64,000 nt of DNA. Origin: Vibrio ziniensis (lineage in GTDB: Bacteria > Pseudomonadota > Gammaproteobacteria > Enterobacterales > Vibrionaceae). A model generated the notes under the pieces. It made no database searches and was not told the DNA's origin. It was given only the letters and a program-made list of their open reading frames with translations. Made by a program: the position numbers and the translations under genes. How positions within the stretch are numbered: the stretch's first letter is position 1; the number at the start of each line of letters is the position of its first letter. The stretch is from positions 744,001 to 808,000 of the forward strand of contig NZ_CP049331.1 of assembly GCF_011064285.1 (NCBI RefSeq), written 5' to 3'. Shown piece by piece: positions 9,180-18,120 of the stretch.

Positions 9180-10733
9180 ATGACAAAGAACATTCATGAT
9201 CAACGAATTCTGATCCTAGATTTCGGTTCTCAATACACTCAACTTGTAGCGCGCCGCGTTCGTGAAATCGGTGTTTACTGTGAACTATGGAGCTGGGACG
9301 TAGAAGAAGCGGATATTCGCGAATTCAATCCTGACGGTATTATCCTTTCTGGCGGCCCAGAAAGCGTGACTGAACAAAACTCTCCTCGCGCACCTCAATA
9401 TGTTTTTGACTCAGGCGTACCTGTACTTGGTGTATGTTACGGCATGCAAACTATGGCTGAGCAGTTAGGCGGTCGCGTAGCAAGTTCAGAAGAGCGTGAG
9501 TTCGGCTACGCACAAGTTAAAGTATCTGGTGAATCTGCACTGTTCAAAGACCTTGCTGAAACTCAAGATGTTTGGATGAGCCACGGTGACAAAGTTGTTG
9601 AAATCCCTGCTGACTTCGTAAAAGTTGGTGCGACAGATACTTGTCCATACGCAGCAATGGCGAATGAAGAGAAGAAATACTACGGTGTTCAGTTCCACCC
9701 AGAAGTAACTCATACTAAGCAAGGACAACAAATGCTTGAGAACTTTGTTCTTGGTGTGTGTGGTTGTGAGCGTCTATGGACATCTGAATCAATTATTGAA
9801 GATGCTGTTGCTCGTATTAAAGAGAAAGTGGGTGACGACGAAGTCATTCTGGCTCTTTCTGGTGGTGTGGATTCATCTGTTGTTGCTATGCTTGTACAGC
9901 GTGCTATCGGCGACAAATTAACCTGTGTATTTGTGGATAATGGTCTTCTGCGTCTTGACGAAGGCAAGCAGGTAATGGACATGTTTGGTGATCACTTTGG
10001 TCTGAATATTATCAAAGTAGATGCTGAAGATCGCTTTATGAATGCGCTTAAAGGCGAATCAGATCCTGAGAAGAAGCGTAAGATTATCGGTCACGAGTTT
10101 ATTAATATCTTTGATGAAGAGTCGAAGAAACTGTCCAGCGCTAAGTGGCTGGCACAAGGTACTATCTACCCTGACGTGATTGAGTCTGCTGCCTCTAAAA
10201 CAGGTAAAGCGCACGTAATCAAGTCTCACCATAACGTTGGTGGCCTGCCTGATGATATGAAAATGGGCCTGGTTGAGCCATTACGTGAACTGTTTAAAGA
10301 TGAAGTGCGTAAGATCGGTCTAGAACTTGGTCTTCCATACAACATGCTTTACCGCCACCCATTCCCAGGACCTGGTCTAGGTGTTCGTGTCCTTGGCGAA
10401 ATCAAGAAAGAATACTGTGACTTACTACGCCGTGCGGATGCAATCTTCATTGAAGAACTTCATGCAGCAGATCTATACAACAAAGTTTCTCAAGCATTTA
10501 CAGTATTCCTACCAGTACGCTCTGTGGGTGTAATGGGCGATGGTCGTAAATATGATTGGGTTGTATCGCTACGTGCTGTTGAAACTATCGACTTCATGAC
10601 AGCGCATTGGGCGCACCTACCTTATGATTTCCTAGGTAAAGTGTCTAACCGTATCATCAACGAAGTAAATGGCATTTCTCGCGTGGTTTACGACATTTCT
10701 GGCAAGCCACCAGCGACAATCGAATGGGAATAA
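9180..10733 (+). CDS. guaA: GMP synthase (glutamine-hydrolysing)
   Basis: Converts XMP to GMP using ATP and glutamine. The N-terminal class I glutamine amidotransferase has the nucleophile in GVCYGMQ and the His/Glu pair in [10 protein letters not shown]. The ATP-pyrophosphatase domain has the P-loop SGGVDSS, and the C-terminal dimerisation domain ends in KPPATIEWE. The ATG at 9180 gives [21 protein letters not shown], aligned with the E. coli protein; a TTG at 9171 is less likely. Length from this start is 517 residues. Ends before a strong terminator. Confidence 0.97.
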   Translation: MTKNIHDQRILILDFGSQYTQLVARRVREIGVYCELWSWDVEEADIREFNPDGIILSGGPESVTEQNSPRAPQYVFDSGVPVLGVCYGMQTMAEQLGGRVASSEEREFGYAQVKVSGESALFKDLAETQDVWMSHGDKVVEIPADFVKVGATDTCPYAAMANEEKKYYGVQFHPEVTHTKQGQQMLENFVLGVCGCERLWTSESIIEDAVARIKEKVGDDEVILALSGGVDSSVVAMLVQRAIGDKLTCVFVDNGLLRLDEGKQVMDMFGDHFGLNIIKVDAEDRFMNALKGESDPEKKRKIIGHEFINIFDEESKKLSSAKWLAQGTIYPDVIESAASKTGKAHVIKSHHNVGGLPDDMKMGLVEPLRELFKDEVRKIGLELGLPYNMLYRHPFPGPGLGVRVLGEIKKEYCDLLRRADAIFIEELHAADLYNKVSQAFTVFLPVRSVGVMGDGRKYDWVVSLRAVETIDFMTAHWAHLPYDFLGKVSNRIINEVNGISRVVYDISGKPPATIEWE

Positions 10734-10754
10734 GATTCGATTAGTAAAAATTGC

Positions 10755-10787
10755 AAAGCCCCAGATAACCTCTGGGGCTTTCTTTTT
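10755..10787 (+). terminator. terminator after guaA
   Basis: AAAGCCCCAGA-TAACC-TCTGGGGCTTT then a T-rich run. The rest of the gap up to 11048 is AT-rich leader with no gene that can be supported. Confidence 0.9.
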
Positions 10788-11048
10788 AAGTTAGAAAATA
10801 TGTCTGAGATATTGCAATGCTTAAAGAGTGAGCAATTGTCCTATGATGAGTATTTTTCTCTACATATAACATTATGATTTGTAGGTGTTTATTTTTAATT
10901 GGTTCAGCTCGAATAGCTTTTGGTTTTCTGTAACTCAATAACTATAAAAGTGAAATCTAAGTTTTTGCAAATGTGGTATTTATTTTATCTAACTGTACAT
11001 TAAAATCCGCGCGTAAATTTTATCCACTTTTTTTAAGGTACGTTAGGA

Positions 11049-11654
11049 ATGTCTACTAAATTAGCTAACCCAGCACCACTAGGTCTAATGGGTTTCGGTA
11101 TGACCACTATTCTGCTAAACATCCATAATGCAGGTTTCTTCCCACTAGATTCTATGATTCTTGCTATGGGTATCTTCTACGGCGGTTTAGGTCAGGTTAT
11201 TGTAGGCATTATGTGCTACAACCGTGGCGATACTTTCGGTACTACTGCATTTACTTCTTACGGTCTATTCTGGTTAACTCTAGTTGGCCTAATTGTTATG
11301 CCAAAAATGGGTCTACCAGCTAGCCCAGAACACTTCATGGGTTGGTACCTAGCTCTATGGGGTGTATTCACTGGTTTCATGTACATTGGTTCACGCTGCT
11401 ACCCAATGGCTAAGCAAGTTGTATTTGCTTCACTAACTATCCTGTTTGCACTACTAGCTCTACGTGATTTCACTGGTAGCGCGCTAATCGGTACTATTGC
11501 AGGCTTCGAAGGTATCTTCTGTGGCGCAAGCGCAATCTACTTCGCAATGGCTCAAGTTCTTAACGCAGAATACGGTCGTGAAGTGCTACCAGTTGGTAAA
11601 GCAAAGTTTGTTAAAGAAGAAGTTAAAGCTGAGCTTAAAGAAGTTGCTGCTTAA
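11049..11654 (+). CDS. GPR1/FUN34/YaaH (SatP-like) acetate/succinate permease
   Basis: A 201-residue inner-membrane protein with six hydrophobic helices. The family signature [14 protein letters not shown] is at residues 7-20, as in E. coli SatP (YaaH), which moves acetate and succinate with protons. The C terminus is a Lys/Glu-rich tail. A 'ttaaggtacgttagga' ribosome binding region precedes the ATG. It is flanked by terminators, so it is a single-gene unit. Substrate is inferred from the family. Confidence 0.9.
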   Translation: MSTKLANPAPLGLMGFGMTTILLNIHNAGFFPLDSMILAMGIFYGGLGQVIVGIMCYNRGDTFGTTAFTSYGLFWLTLVGLIVMPKMGLPASPEHFMGWYLALWGVFTGFMYIGSRCYPMAKQVVFASLTILFALLALRDFTGSALIGTIAGFEGIFCGASAIYFAMAQVLNAEYGREVLPVGKAKFVKEEVKAELKEVAA

Positions 11655-11673
11655 TTAACTTTTGGTTTCTGAG

Positions 11674-11704
11674 AAGGTCGACCTTATGGTCGGCCTTTTT
11701 TTTG
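11674..11704 (+). terminator. terminator after the SatP-like gene
   Basis: AAGGTCGACC-TTAT-GGTCGGCCTT with a run of eight T. Confidence 0.88.
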
Positions 11705-11877
11705 AAATAAATCTAACCCACAGTAAATGTCTGGTTGTTTTTTGTTCTTAGAGTGGAGTAACGTGTTCCTGATATTAGGTCTTTGAGCCTAGTTATCCCT
11801 TACCTCTGATTGTTCTCGTATCAGAAGTAGCCATCAGTTGGTTGGGCTTATAAATATAAAATTAAACAGGAATGTAT

Positions 11878-12822
11878 ATGTTAAGGATTATCACGCAACT
11901 ATTCCCACTATGGGCAATATTGTTCTCTCTATGCGCTTATTTTGTACCAAGTCTATTTGTCGAGCATAAAGGTCAAATTGTCCCGCTTTTAACAATCATA
12001 ATGTTGGCTATGGGCTTAACCCTAAAACCTAAAGATTTTCTCAATGTTATTCAGAATAAGAAGGCGATTGGTGTTGGTTTAATACTGCAGTTCTCGGTTA
12101 TGCCGATTGCTGCTTTATTAATTAGCTTACTGCTAGGCTTTGACCCAATGCTCACTATCGGCATGGTCTTGGTTGGCAGCGTCGCTGGTGGAACCTCATC
12201 AAACGTTATGTGCTATCTGGCAAAAGGTGATGTGGCTTTGTCGATCACAATGACATCTATTTCTACTTTGCTTGGTGTAGTGCTGACTCCGCTACTAGTT
12301 GAACTACTAGCGGGTAAAGCGGTTGATGTACCTGTAGCCAGCATGCTGATGAGTTTGGTGAAAATTGTTCTTATTCCTGTTGCTGGTGGTGTTGTATTGA
12401 ATGTGTTCTTACGTTCAGTAACTGAGAAAATAGAACCTGTCCTACCGATTATTTCAATGGCAGCTATCGTCTTTATTATTGCTATTGTTGTAGCGCTGAA
12501 TGCTGGCAATTTGGCGACAATCGGTCCAATCGTAGCGCTTGCGGTTATTTTGCATAATGGGGTAGGTTTGGCTTCTGGTTACTGGATCTGTAGAGCACTT
12601 GGTTTCAATGAAACCATCAGCCGTACAGTAGCATTTGAAGTTGGCTTACAAAACTCTGGTTTAGCCACAGCATTGGCGATGAAGTTCTTCACGCCAGCGT
12701 CAGCAGTTGCAGGAACTATTTTCTCTATTTGGCATAACTTGTCTGGTTCTTTGTTGGCAGGGTATTGGGCAAAGCGTCCAAATGCTAATGAAGAGATTGT
12801 TCAGCAAACCGTGAAAAGTTAA
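11878..12822 (+). CDS. bile acid:sodium symporter (SBF/BASS) family transporter
   Basis: A membrane protein of about 314 residues with nine to ten hydrophobic helices. The motif GSVAGGTSSNVMCYLAKGD (about residues 100-118) is the crossover sequence typical of the SBF/BASS family, which imports organic anions with sodium (bile acids, pantothenate, keto acids). EVGLQNSGLATALA near residue 260 is the second conserved crossover. Two in-frame ATGs occur, at 11872 and 11878; spacing from the AGG motif at 11868-11870 favours 11878. The substrate is unknown. Confidence 0.88.
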   Translation: MLRIITQLFPLWAILFSLCAYFVPSLFVEHKGQIVPLLTIIMLAMGLTLKPKDFLNVIQNKKAIGVGLILQFSVMPIAALLISLLLGFDPMLTIGMVLVGSVAGGTSSNVMCYLAKGDVALSITMTSISTLLGVVLTPLLVELLAGKAVDVPVASMLMSLVKIVLIPVAGGVVLNVFLRSVTEKIEPVLPIISMAAIVFIIAIVVALNAGNLATIGPIVALAVILHNGVGLASGYWICRALGFNETISRTVAFEVGLQNSGLATALAMKFFTPASAVAGTIFSIWHNLSGSLLAGYWAKRPNANEEIVQQTVKS

Positions 12823-12841
12823 ATCGCTAATGTCTGCAAAT

Positions 12842-12872
12842 AAAAAGGGTTAGCTAAGCTAACCCTTTTTTT
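12842..12872. terminator. bidirectional terminator
   Basis: AAAAAGGGTTAGC-TAA-GCTAACCCTTTTTTT between two convergent genes, with A/T runs on both sides. Confidence 0.9.
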
Positions 12873-12885
12873 AATCACTCTAATC

Positions 12886-14445
12886 TTAGTTAGATGATTG
12901 CTCTGCTGGAGTTGCAGAAACTTGTTCTTTTTCGGAATCAGCTGTTGGTGCTTTACCTGTCTTCCGTTTGTATTTCTCTTCCCAGTAAGTCGCATTCTTA
13001 ATGCCTAGTTTAACTGGGTTGAACAGGTATTCTTCGACACCTTGTTTTTGTTGATCTTCATAGTCTTTCAGTGCTGCCATCGTTGGCTTAGACAGGAAGA
13101 AAATGATGATGATACCTACGATGTTTAACCAAGCCATCATACCTACACCTACGTCACCCATTGCCCATGCAAGGTTTGCCGTCTTCACCGTACCGTAAAA
13201 TACGGTTGCAATGATAACCAGTTTTAGGAAGAACATTAGGCCGTCAACTTTGAAAGTACGACGAATGTAAGCAACGTTAGTTTCTGCAATGTAGTAGTAA
13301 GCAAGAATCGTTGTGAACGCGAAGAAGAATAGCGCGAATGCAACGAATGGTTTACCTACGCCTGGCAATGCACTTTCAATTGCGATTTGTGTAAACGCTG
13401 GACCATTAGCTGCTACATCTGTTGCTAGGTTCTGAACAAGGAACAGACCTTCAGCACCACCGTGTACGTTGTATGCACCAGTGATAAGAATCATAAATGC
13501 TGTTGCAGAACATACTAGTAATGTATCGATGTAGATAGAGAATGCTTGTACTAGACCTTGCTGAGCAGGGTGTTCAACACTTGCAGCCGCTGCAGCGTGA
13601 GGGCCTGTACCTTGACCTGCTTCGTTAGAGTAAACGCCACGTTTAACACCCCAACCAATGGCAGCACCAACACCTGCCATAGGAGTAAATGCATCACCGA
13701 TGATTAGACCAAAAATACGTGGTACTTCACCAATGTTTAGCAGGATGATTACGAATGCTGTCACTACATAAGCAAGCGCCATGAATGGCACAACAATCTG
13801 TGTGAAGCTAGCGATACGCTTAACGCCACCAAAGATGATGAACGCTAGAAGGATTGAAACAATCGTACCAGTAAGAATTTTTGCGAAACTGATTGTACCG
13901 ATAGCTGTGTCAATCATTGGGCCTGCGCCGAAAGCTGTCTCAACTGCGTTACCAATGCTGTTCGATTGAACACCCGGTAATAGAACACCACAAGCAAAGA
14001 TTGTCGCGATAGCAAAGATCCACGCGTACCATTTTTGACCCATTGCTTTTTCAATGTAGTAAGCAGGACCACCACGGAACTCTTGGTTGTCTTCTTCTTT
14101 ATAGATCTGCGCTAGCGTTGATTCTGCATAAGCTGTTGCCGCACCAAAGAATGCTACAACCCACATCCAGAAAACTGCACCAGGGCCACCAAAGCCGATA
14201 GCTGCTGCAACGCCCGCAATGTTACCTGTACCTACACGACCTGACAGTGAAACTGCAAGTGCTTGGAATGAAGAGATACCTTTAGAAGAACTTTTGCCTG
14301 AAAGTAAAAGGCGCCACATTTCAAAGAAATGACGAACCTGAACGAAACGAGTAAGAATTGAATAGAACACACCGGCACCTAGACACAAATAAATTAGTGC
14401 TGGGCTCCAGATAATTCCATTTAGAAAATCAACAATTGACTGCAT
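12886..14445 (-). CDS. alanine/glycine:cation symporter (AGCS family)
   Basis: A 519-residue inner-membrane transporter of the AGCS family, which imports alanine or glycine with sodium. Typical motifs are seen: SLSGRVGTGNIAGVAAAIGFGGPGAVFWMW near residues 66-95, the NEAGQGTGPHAAAAA segment near 270, and about ten to eleven helices. The C-terminal 60 residues are a charged cytoplasmic tail. It lies next to dadA in the same orientation but with a 340-base gap, so it probably has its own promoter. Pairing with D-alanine dehydrogenase suggests alanine as substrate. Confidence 0.92.
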   Translation of the reverse strand: MQSIVDFLNGIIWSPALIYLCLGAGVFYSILTRFVQVRHFFEMWRLLLSGKSSSKGISSFQALAVSLSGRVGTGNIAGVAAAIGFGGPGAVFWMWVVAFFGAATAYAESTLAQIYKEEDNQEFRGGPAYYIEKAMGQKWYAWIFAIATIFACGVLLPGVQSNSIGNAVETAFGAGPMIDTAIGTISFAKILTGTIVSILLAFIIFGGVKRIASFTQIVVPFMALAYVVTAFVIILLNIGEVPRIFGLIIGDAFTPMAGVGAAIGWGVKRGVYSNEAGQGTGPHAAAAASVEHPAQQGLVQAFSIYIDTLLVCSATAFMILITGAYNVHGGAEGLFLVQNLATDVAANGPAFTQIAIESALPGVGKPFVAFALFFFAFTTILAYYYIAETNVAYIRRTFKVDGLMFFLKLVIIATVFYGTVKTANLAWAMGDVGVGMMAWLNIVGIIIIFFLSKPTMAALKDYEDQQKQGVEEYLFNPVKLGIKNATYWEEKYKRKTGKAPTADSEKEQVSATPAEQSSN

Positions 14446-14546
14446 GAGTATTTTCCCTGTTGAGTGATAGTTGTGTTTGTTTTGCGTGTCAGATAATAAT
14501 CTTTTGTAATGGTAATGTTAACCAAATTATCTCTTAGACTTGATTA

Positions 14547-14562
14547 GTGTGATTTTTCACAC
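14547..14562. promoter_or_regulatory. perfect 16-base palindrome upstream of the AGCS symporter
   Basis: GTGTGA-TTTT-TCACAC lies about 100 bases before the symporter start. It looks like a CRP half-site pair but the spacer is four instead of six bases, so it may be the site of another regulator. The rest of 14446-14742 is AT-rich with no gene seen. Confidence 0.45.
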
Positions 14563-14742
14563 GAAATTCTGGCTATATACTGTACGATAAATGATAAATT
14601 CTATTTTTGGTTAAAATTTGGTCTTTTATAAATAAGTTATTACTAAAGTAAGAATTATGCAGGGTGATGTGAATAAAAGTTCACTTTGGTGTTGTGTGGG
14701 TTTGAAGGTGTTTTGTGGTGGATAATATGTATATACATAAAT

Positions 14743-14769
14743 AAAAAGGGTCTATTTAGACCCTTTTTT
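14743..14769 (-). terminator. terminator after dadA
   Basis: AAAAAGGGTCT-ATTT-AGACCCTTTTTT just beyond the dadA stop; T runs on both strands. Confidence 0.88.
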
Positions 14770-14785
14770 AAGATTGTTAGTGTTT

Positions 14786-16042
14786 TTAGCTTTGGTAACG
14801 AGAAACACCTAATCCAGAAATATCTATTTTTGCATCACCATGAGTGATGATGTCCGACAGAATTTGCCCTGAACCACAAGCCATAGTCCATCCCAAAGTA
14901 CCGTGACCAGTATTGGTGTATAGGTTTTGAATTGGTGTCGCCCCAATGATTGGTGTGCCGTCTGGAGTCATTGGACGGAATCCTGTCCAGAATTCAGCTC
15001 TACTAAAATCACCACCTTGTGGGAACAGATCGCGAACCACCATCTCAATAGTTTCTTTGCGAGCAGTTGGAATTGAAGGATCAAATCCTGCCAACTCCGC
15101 AGTGCCGGCAACACGAATTCTGTTATCAAAACGTGTTAGCGCAACCTTATAGGTTTCATCCATAACCGTAGACGTTGGCGCTAATTCTTCATTCACAATC
15201 GGTAAAGTTAATGAGTAACCTTTTACCGGGTAAACGGGCACATCAACCCCTAAAGGTTTAAGCATCTGCTTAGAAAAACTTCCTAACGCAACCACATAAG
15301 AATCAGCTTTGAGCAGACCTTTGTCCGTTTGGACACCCATGATCTTTTTGCCTTCAATAGCTAAAGACTGAATCTTAGTATCGAACTTAAACTGAACGCC
15401 TTGTGCTTTCGCCAGCTCTGTAAGTTGCTGACAGAATAGGTAGCAGTCACCAGTTTCATCGTCAGGTAAGTAGAGGCCACCAACAAGTTTGTCTTGCACA
15501 GGTGCGAGTCCCGGCTCTTGTTTGATACAAGATGCTACATCCATCAGTTCAAAACGGACGCCGCTCTGTTCCAAAAGTTTCATATCTTTTTCGATTGAAA
15601 CAAGCTGCTTTTTATTACGGAAAACTTGTAGAGTGCCTTTTTGACGACCTTGGTATTCAACGTTGTGGTGCTTTTTCAGTTCATGCAGGCATTCACGGCT
15701 GTGATTGGCAATCGCTAACATGCGTGATTTATTCACTTCATAGCGAGCAAGCTGACAGTTTGTCAGCATTTGCATCATCCACTGGAGCATTTGTGGATCA
15801 AGCGAGGGTTTTACTTTCAAAGGGGCATGTTTTTCAAACATCCACTTAACTGCTTTTTGTGGAATACCGGGAGCCGCCCAGGGAGAGGAGTAGCCATAAG
15901 AGATTTGCCCAGCGTTAGCGAAGCTGGTTTCTTCTGCACTACGTGGCTGTCGGTCAACCACCGTGACACTATGTCCTGCTTGAGACAAATACCATGCTGA
16001 TGTTAAACCTACTACACCACTTCCAAGAACAATAACTTCCAT
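14786..16042 (-). CDS. dadA: D-amino acid dehydrogenase small subunit
   Basis: FAD-dependent, membrane-associated enzyme that oxidises D-alanine and other D-amino acids to 2-oxo acids, feeding the respiratory chain. The dinucleotide-binding motif VLGSGVVGLTSAWYLSQAG is at residues 4-22. The C-terminal segment contains GFRPMTPDGTPIIG and YTNTGHGTLGWTMACGSG, both typical of DadA. Length 418 fits. It starts with 'aggagttt' upstream, a good ribosome binding site. A LysR regulator is divergent from it and probably controls it; no alanine racemase gene is next to it. Confidence 0.93.
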   Translation of the reverse strand: MEVIVLGSGVVGLTSAWYLSQAGHSVTVVDRQPRSAEETSFANAGQISYGYSSPWAAPGIPQKAVKWMFEKHAPLKVKPSLDPQMLQWMMQMLTNCQLARYEVNKSRMLAIANHSRECLHELKKHHNVEYQGRQKGTLQVFRNKKQLVSIEKDMKLLEQSGVRFELMDVASCIKQEPGLAPVQDKLVGGLYLPDDETGDCYLFCQQLTELAKAQGVQFKFDTKIQSLAIEGKKIMGVQTDKGLLKADSYVVALGSFSKQMLKPLGVDVPVYPVKGYSLTLPIVNEELAPTSTVMDETYKVALTRFDNRIRVAGTAELAGFDPSIPTARKETIEMVVRDLFPQGGDFSRAEFWTGFRPMTPDGTPIIGATPIQNLYTNTGHGTLGWTMACGSGQILSDIITHGDAKIDISGLGVSRYQS

Positions 16043-16144
16043 TTGAAACTCCTCATTTGTTATAGCTGTAGTTTCTTTGCTTTACCTTTTGTTAACAATC
16101 GATAAAAATTATCATCAGTGTTTAGTAAAACTATAAGCAAAACT

Positions 16145-17056
16145 ATGTTAAAGAGTTCTCAAGTTTCAGCATTACATACATTTATGCTTGTCGCACAATA
16201 TCCAAGTTTCAGTGCTGCAGCGAAAGAGTTGCACATTACGACAGGGGCAATTAGTCAGCAATTGCTTCAGCTAGAATCGAAAATAGGTTTTAGTCTATTT
16301 GAACGCCATTCGCGTGGGGTGAAATTAACTGAAGCAGGAGAGACACTTAGAGCGGTTGTTCAACGCAGCTTTCAAGATATTGAAGAGTCTTTACATAATT
16401 TGGAGCAACGTGAGAACCGTAAAGAGATTCGACTGAAATTGACGCCGTCTCTGGCATTCAAATGGTTGCTGCCCAAACTGGAAGATTTTTATCATCAATA
16501 TCCAGAGATACAAGTACAGTTATTTGCCGAAGGGGCGCTAGTAGACAGTGAAAGAAAAGACTTTGACCTCGCGATTGACTATGGACCTTTCCCTTATAAC
16601 CGAAAAAACTCAGAGCTGTTAATGGCAGAGTCGCTATTACCAGTGATGAGCCCATCATATATGAAGGCACACCCATGGCTGCAAGATATTAAAAACAACC
16701 CAAGTCATTGGGATGAAGTAAATTTGCTGCATGATGCAATGCCTTGGGCAAAAGCGCCAAGAGATTATGAATGGCTATATTGGGCTTCTGAAATGGGTAT
16801 TGAAATATCCACCCATAAAGGTCACTTCTTTAACCGCACTGATATGGCTATGTCTGCGGCAGAAGCAAATGTCGGCATTGCGATGGCGCGATCTATGCTG
16901 CTGCAGAGTGAGTTGGAAACAGGCAAGCTCATTTCACCATTCAAGCCAATACTAGCCAACGCAGGGTACTTTTTGATCACCCATAACCCAAATGAAACGA
17001 CAGCAATTTTCACCCAATGGCTGAAAGAACAGGTTAAAGGCGACAAGGCTGAGTGA
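16145..17056 (+). CDS. LysR-family transcriptional regulator (GcvA-like), divergent from dadA
   Basis: A 303-residue LysR regulator from the ATG at 16145 (a GTG at 16118 would add nine residues). The winged helix-turn-helix occupies about residues 5-65 (SFSAAAKELHITTGAISQQLLQLE), followed by the periplasmic-binding-protein-like effector domain. The WLLPKLEDF and LFAEG patterns resemble the GcvA subgroup. Divergence from dadA with a 102-base shared promoter region suggests it controls dadA, perhaps in response to an amino acid. This is inference. Confidence 0.88.
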   Translation: MLKSSQVSALHTFMLVAQYPSFSAAAKELHITTGAISQQLLQLESKIGFSLFERHSRGVKLTEAGETLRAVVQRSFQDIEESLHNLEQRENRKEIRLKLTPSLAFKWLLPKLEDFYHQYPEIQVQLFAEGALVDSERKDFDLAIDYGPFPYNRKNSELLMAESLLPVMSPSYMKAHPWLQDIKNNPSHWDEVNLLHDAMPWAKAPRDYEWLYWASEMGIEISTHKGHFFNRTDMAMSAAEANVGIAMARSMLLQSELETGKLISPFKPILANAGYFLITHNPNETTAIFTQWLKEQVKGDKAE

Positions 17057-17149
17057 GTTAGGTCAAGTAACTTCATACTTTAATCAAACTTACTCGCCTT
17101 CAATAAGACTCGAATTATGATTTAGGAAACTGATTTTCAAGTGCTTTTT

Positions 17150-17242
17150 ATGTCCTCGAACTCTGATTTCTACAACAAAAATGCCGAAGCTATGGGGGTG
17201 CAAGTAAAAGGTGCGAAAAGCCGGCTACTTATCAGCGAGTAG
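17150..17242 (+). pseudogene. possible truncated gene start next to the island boundary
   Basis: An open frame of 30 residues beginning MSSNSDFYNKNAEA. The DFYNKNA pattern resembles the N terminus of some SAM-dependent methyltransferases, but the remaining half shows nothing recognisable. It could be the stump of a gene lost near this hotspot, or chance. Confidence 0.25.
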
Positions 17243-17246
17243 TAAC

Positions 17247-17281
17247 AAAAAGGGCGATAACTCTATGAGTTATCGCCCTTT
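17247..17281 (-). terminator. probable original ssrA terminator, now at the far end of the island
   Basis: AAAGGGCGATAACTC-TAT-GAGTTATCGCCCTTT. Read on the minus strand it ends in a run of five T, and it stands nine bases after the CCA of the diverged ssrA 3' end copy at 17291-17315, where an ssrA terminator would stand before the island came in. It can also stop plus-strand transcription less well. Confidence 0.7.
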
Positions 17282-17290
17282 CCAAACGTT

Positions 17291-17315
17291 TGGTGGGCTG
17301 GGGTAAGTTGAATTT
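17291..17315 (-). repeat. diverged copy of ssrA 3' end, probable attachment site
   Basis: On the minus strand this reads TTCAACTTACCCCAGCCCACCA, against TTCAAATCCCCCCAGCTCCACCA at the true end of ssrA; it differs by one deletion and a few substitutions and keeps the terminal CCA. It lies 16.0 kb from ssrA in the same orientation, as expected of the second attachment site of an integrase that uses the T-arm of tmRNA. The divergence is more than usual for a recent insertion. Confidence 0.6.
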
Positions 17316-17399
17316 ATTTGTTATCTATTTGATTTTTATTTATTTTAATTGATTTGAATTTTAAATTGGTTACTACATCGGTTACTAAAACAAAAAGTG

Positions 17400-17990
17400 T
17401 TATTCAAATTCGTTAAATTCTGAAAACGGATTTTGTTCTGTTGTATCTTCTTCAATTTGCTTTTTTTCAAATTTAGATATTAGTAATTGTTTCTCATACA
17501 GCTCTGTTTGAAGTCTAGCTATTTCATTATTTTTGTCTTCTAGCTGCTGGTTTAGTCGTGATACCTCGGGCAAGTAGTCTTTTTCCTTCTCTCTCTTATC
17601 TTCTAATCGATTCAGTTCATCATTGACTAACATCGGAAGTAATTTACTCAGAGGTATGTCATATTTTTTTGCAAGTCGATCAAAGACTTTTTTGTATTTT
17701 CTGGGAATGCTTACTTGGTAATTATCTGTTCTTTTTGCGTAATTATTCCACGCATTCTTTGCCTTTCTAGCTAGCTCTCTATTTTCTGCATTGTCGTCAC
17801 CCTCTTGCCAGTGATCTTTTAAGTTCAAGATATAGTCTAAATAATGCTCGTCTAAGTCGATTTCTCGATATACGGGTAGCCCTTGCTTGACCATGTAGTT
17901 AGTCAACCATTCCGCTTGTCTTTCATTTTTAGGATTTATCCAAGTTAGCTCTTTAGCAATATTCTTTCTCATAAACAGACCTTTATTCAA
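17400..17990 (-). CDS. unknown protein with C-terminal coiled coil
   Basis: A 196-residue island protein that I do not recognise. Residues about 100-125 (VSIPRKYKKVFDRLAKKYDIPLSKLL) have the look of a ribbon-helix-helix or plasmid-type DNA-binding segment. Residues about 130-180 form a heptad-like coiled coil rich in Leu/Glu/Gln (LNQQLEDKNNEIARLQTELYEKQ), suggesting dimers. The C terminus is acidic. An ATG at residue 7 (MRKNIAKEL) is an alternative start. It is transcribed away from the next gene across a 130-base region, so the two may be co-regulated. Confidence 0.6.
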   Translation of the reverse strand: MNKGLFMRKNIAKELTWINPKNERQAEWLTNYMVKQGLPVYREIDLDEHYLDYILNLKDHWQEGDDNAENRELARKAKNAWNNYAKRTDNYQVSIPRKYKKVFDRLAKKYDIPLSKLLPMLVNDELNRLEDKREKEKDYLPEVSRLNQQLEDKNNEIARLQTELYEKQLLISKFEKKQIEEDTTEQNPFSEFNEFE

Positions 17991-18120
17991 CAGAAGTAAT
18001 ACTCACCAAATCTAACATTATTAGGTGTTATTATCATTAGTAAAAATCATAAAAAAGTTTCAAATTCCAGAAATTAAATGCTACTTTAAGTCTTGGTGGA
18101 TATTGGCTTGGAGGTTAAAG

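Larger units (their letters stand above)
17057..17399. other. chromosome-island junction region
   Basis: This gap holds a possible 30-codon gene remnant (17150-17242), a strong minus-strand terminator and a diverged copy of the ssrA 3' end (both listed separately). To the right of 17316 the sequence turns AT-rich, as in the island. Confidence 0.6.

Noticed and set aside
10800..10877. 25-codon frame between guaA and the SatP-like gene
   Set aside because: No ribosome binding site and no promoter; likely chance.
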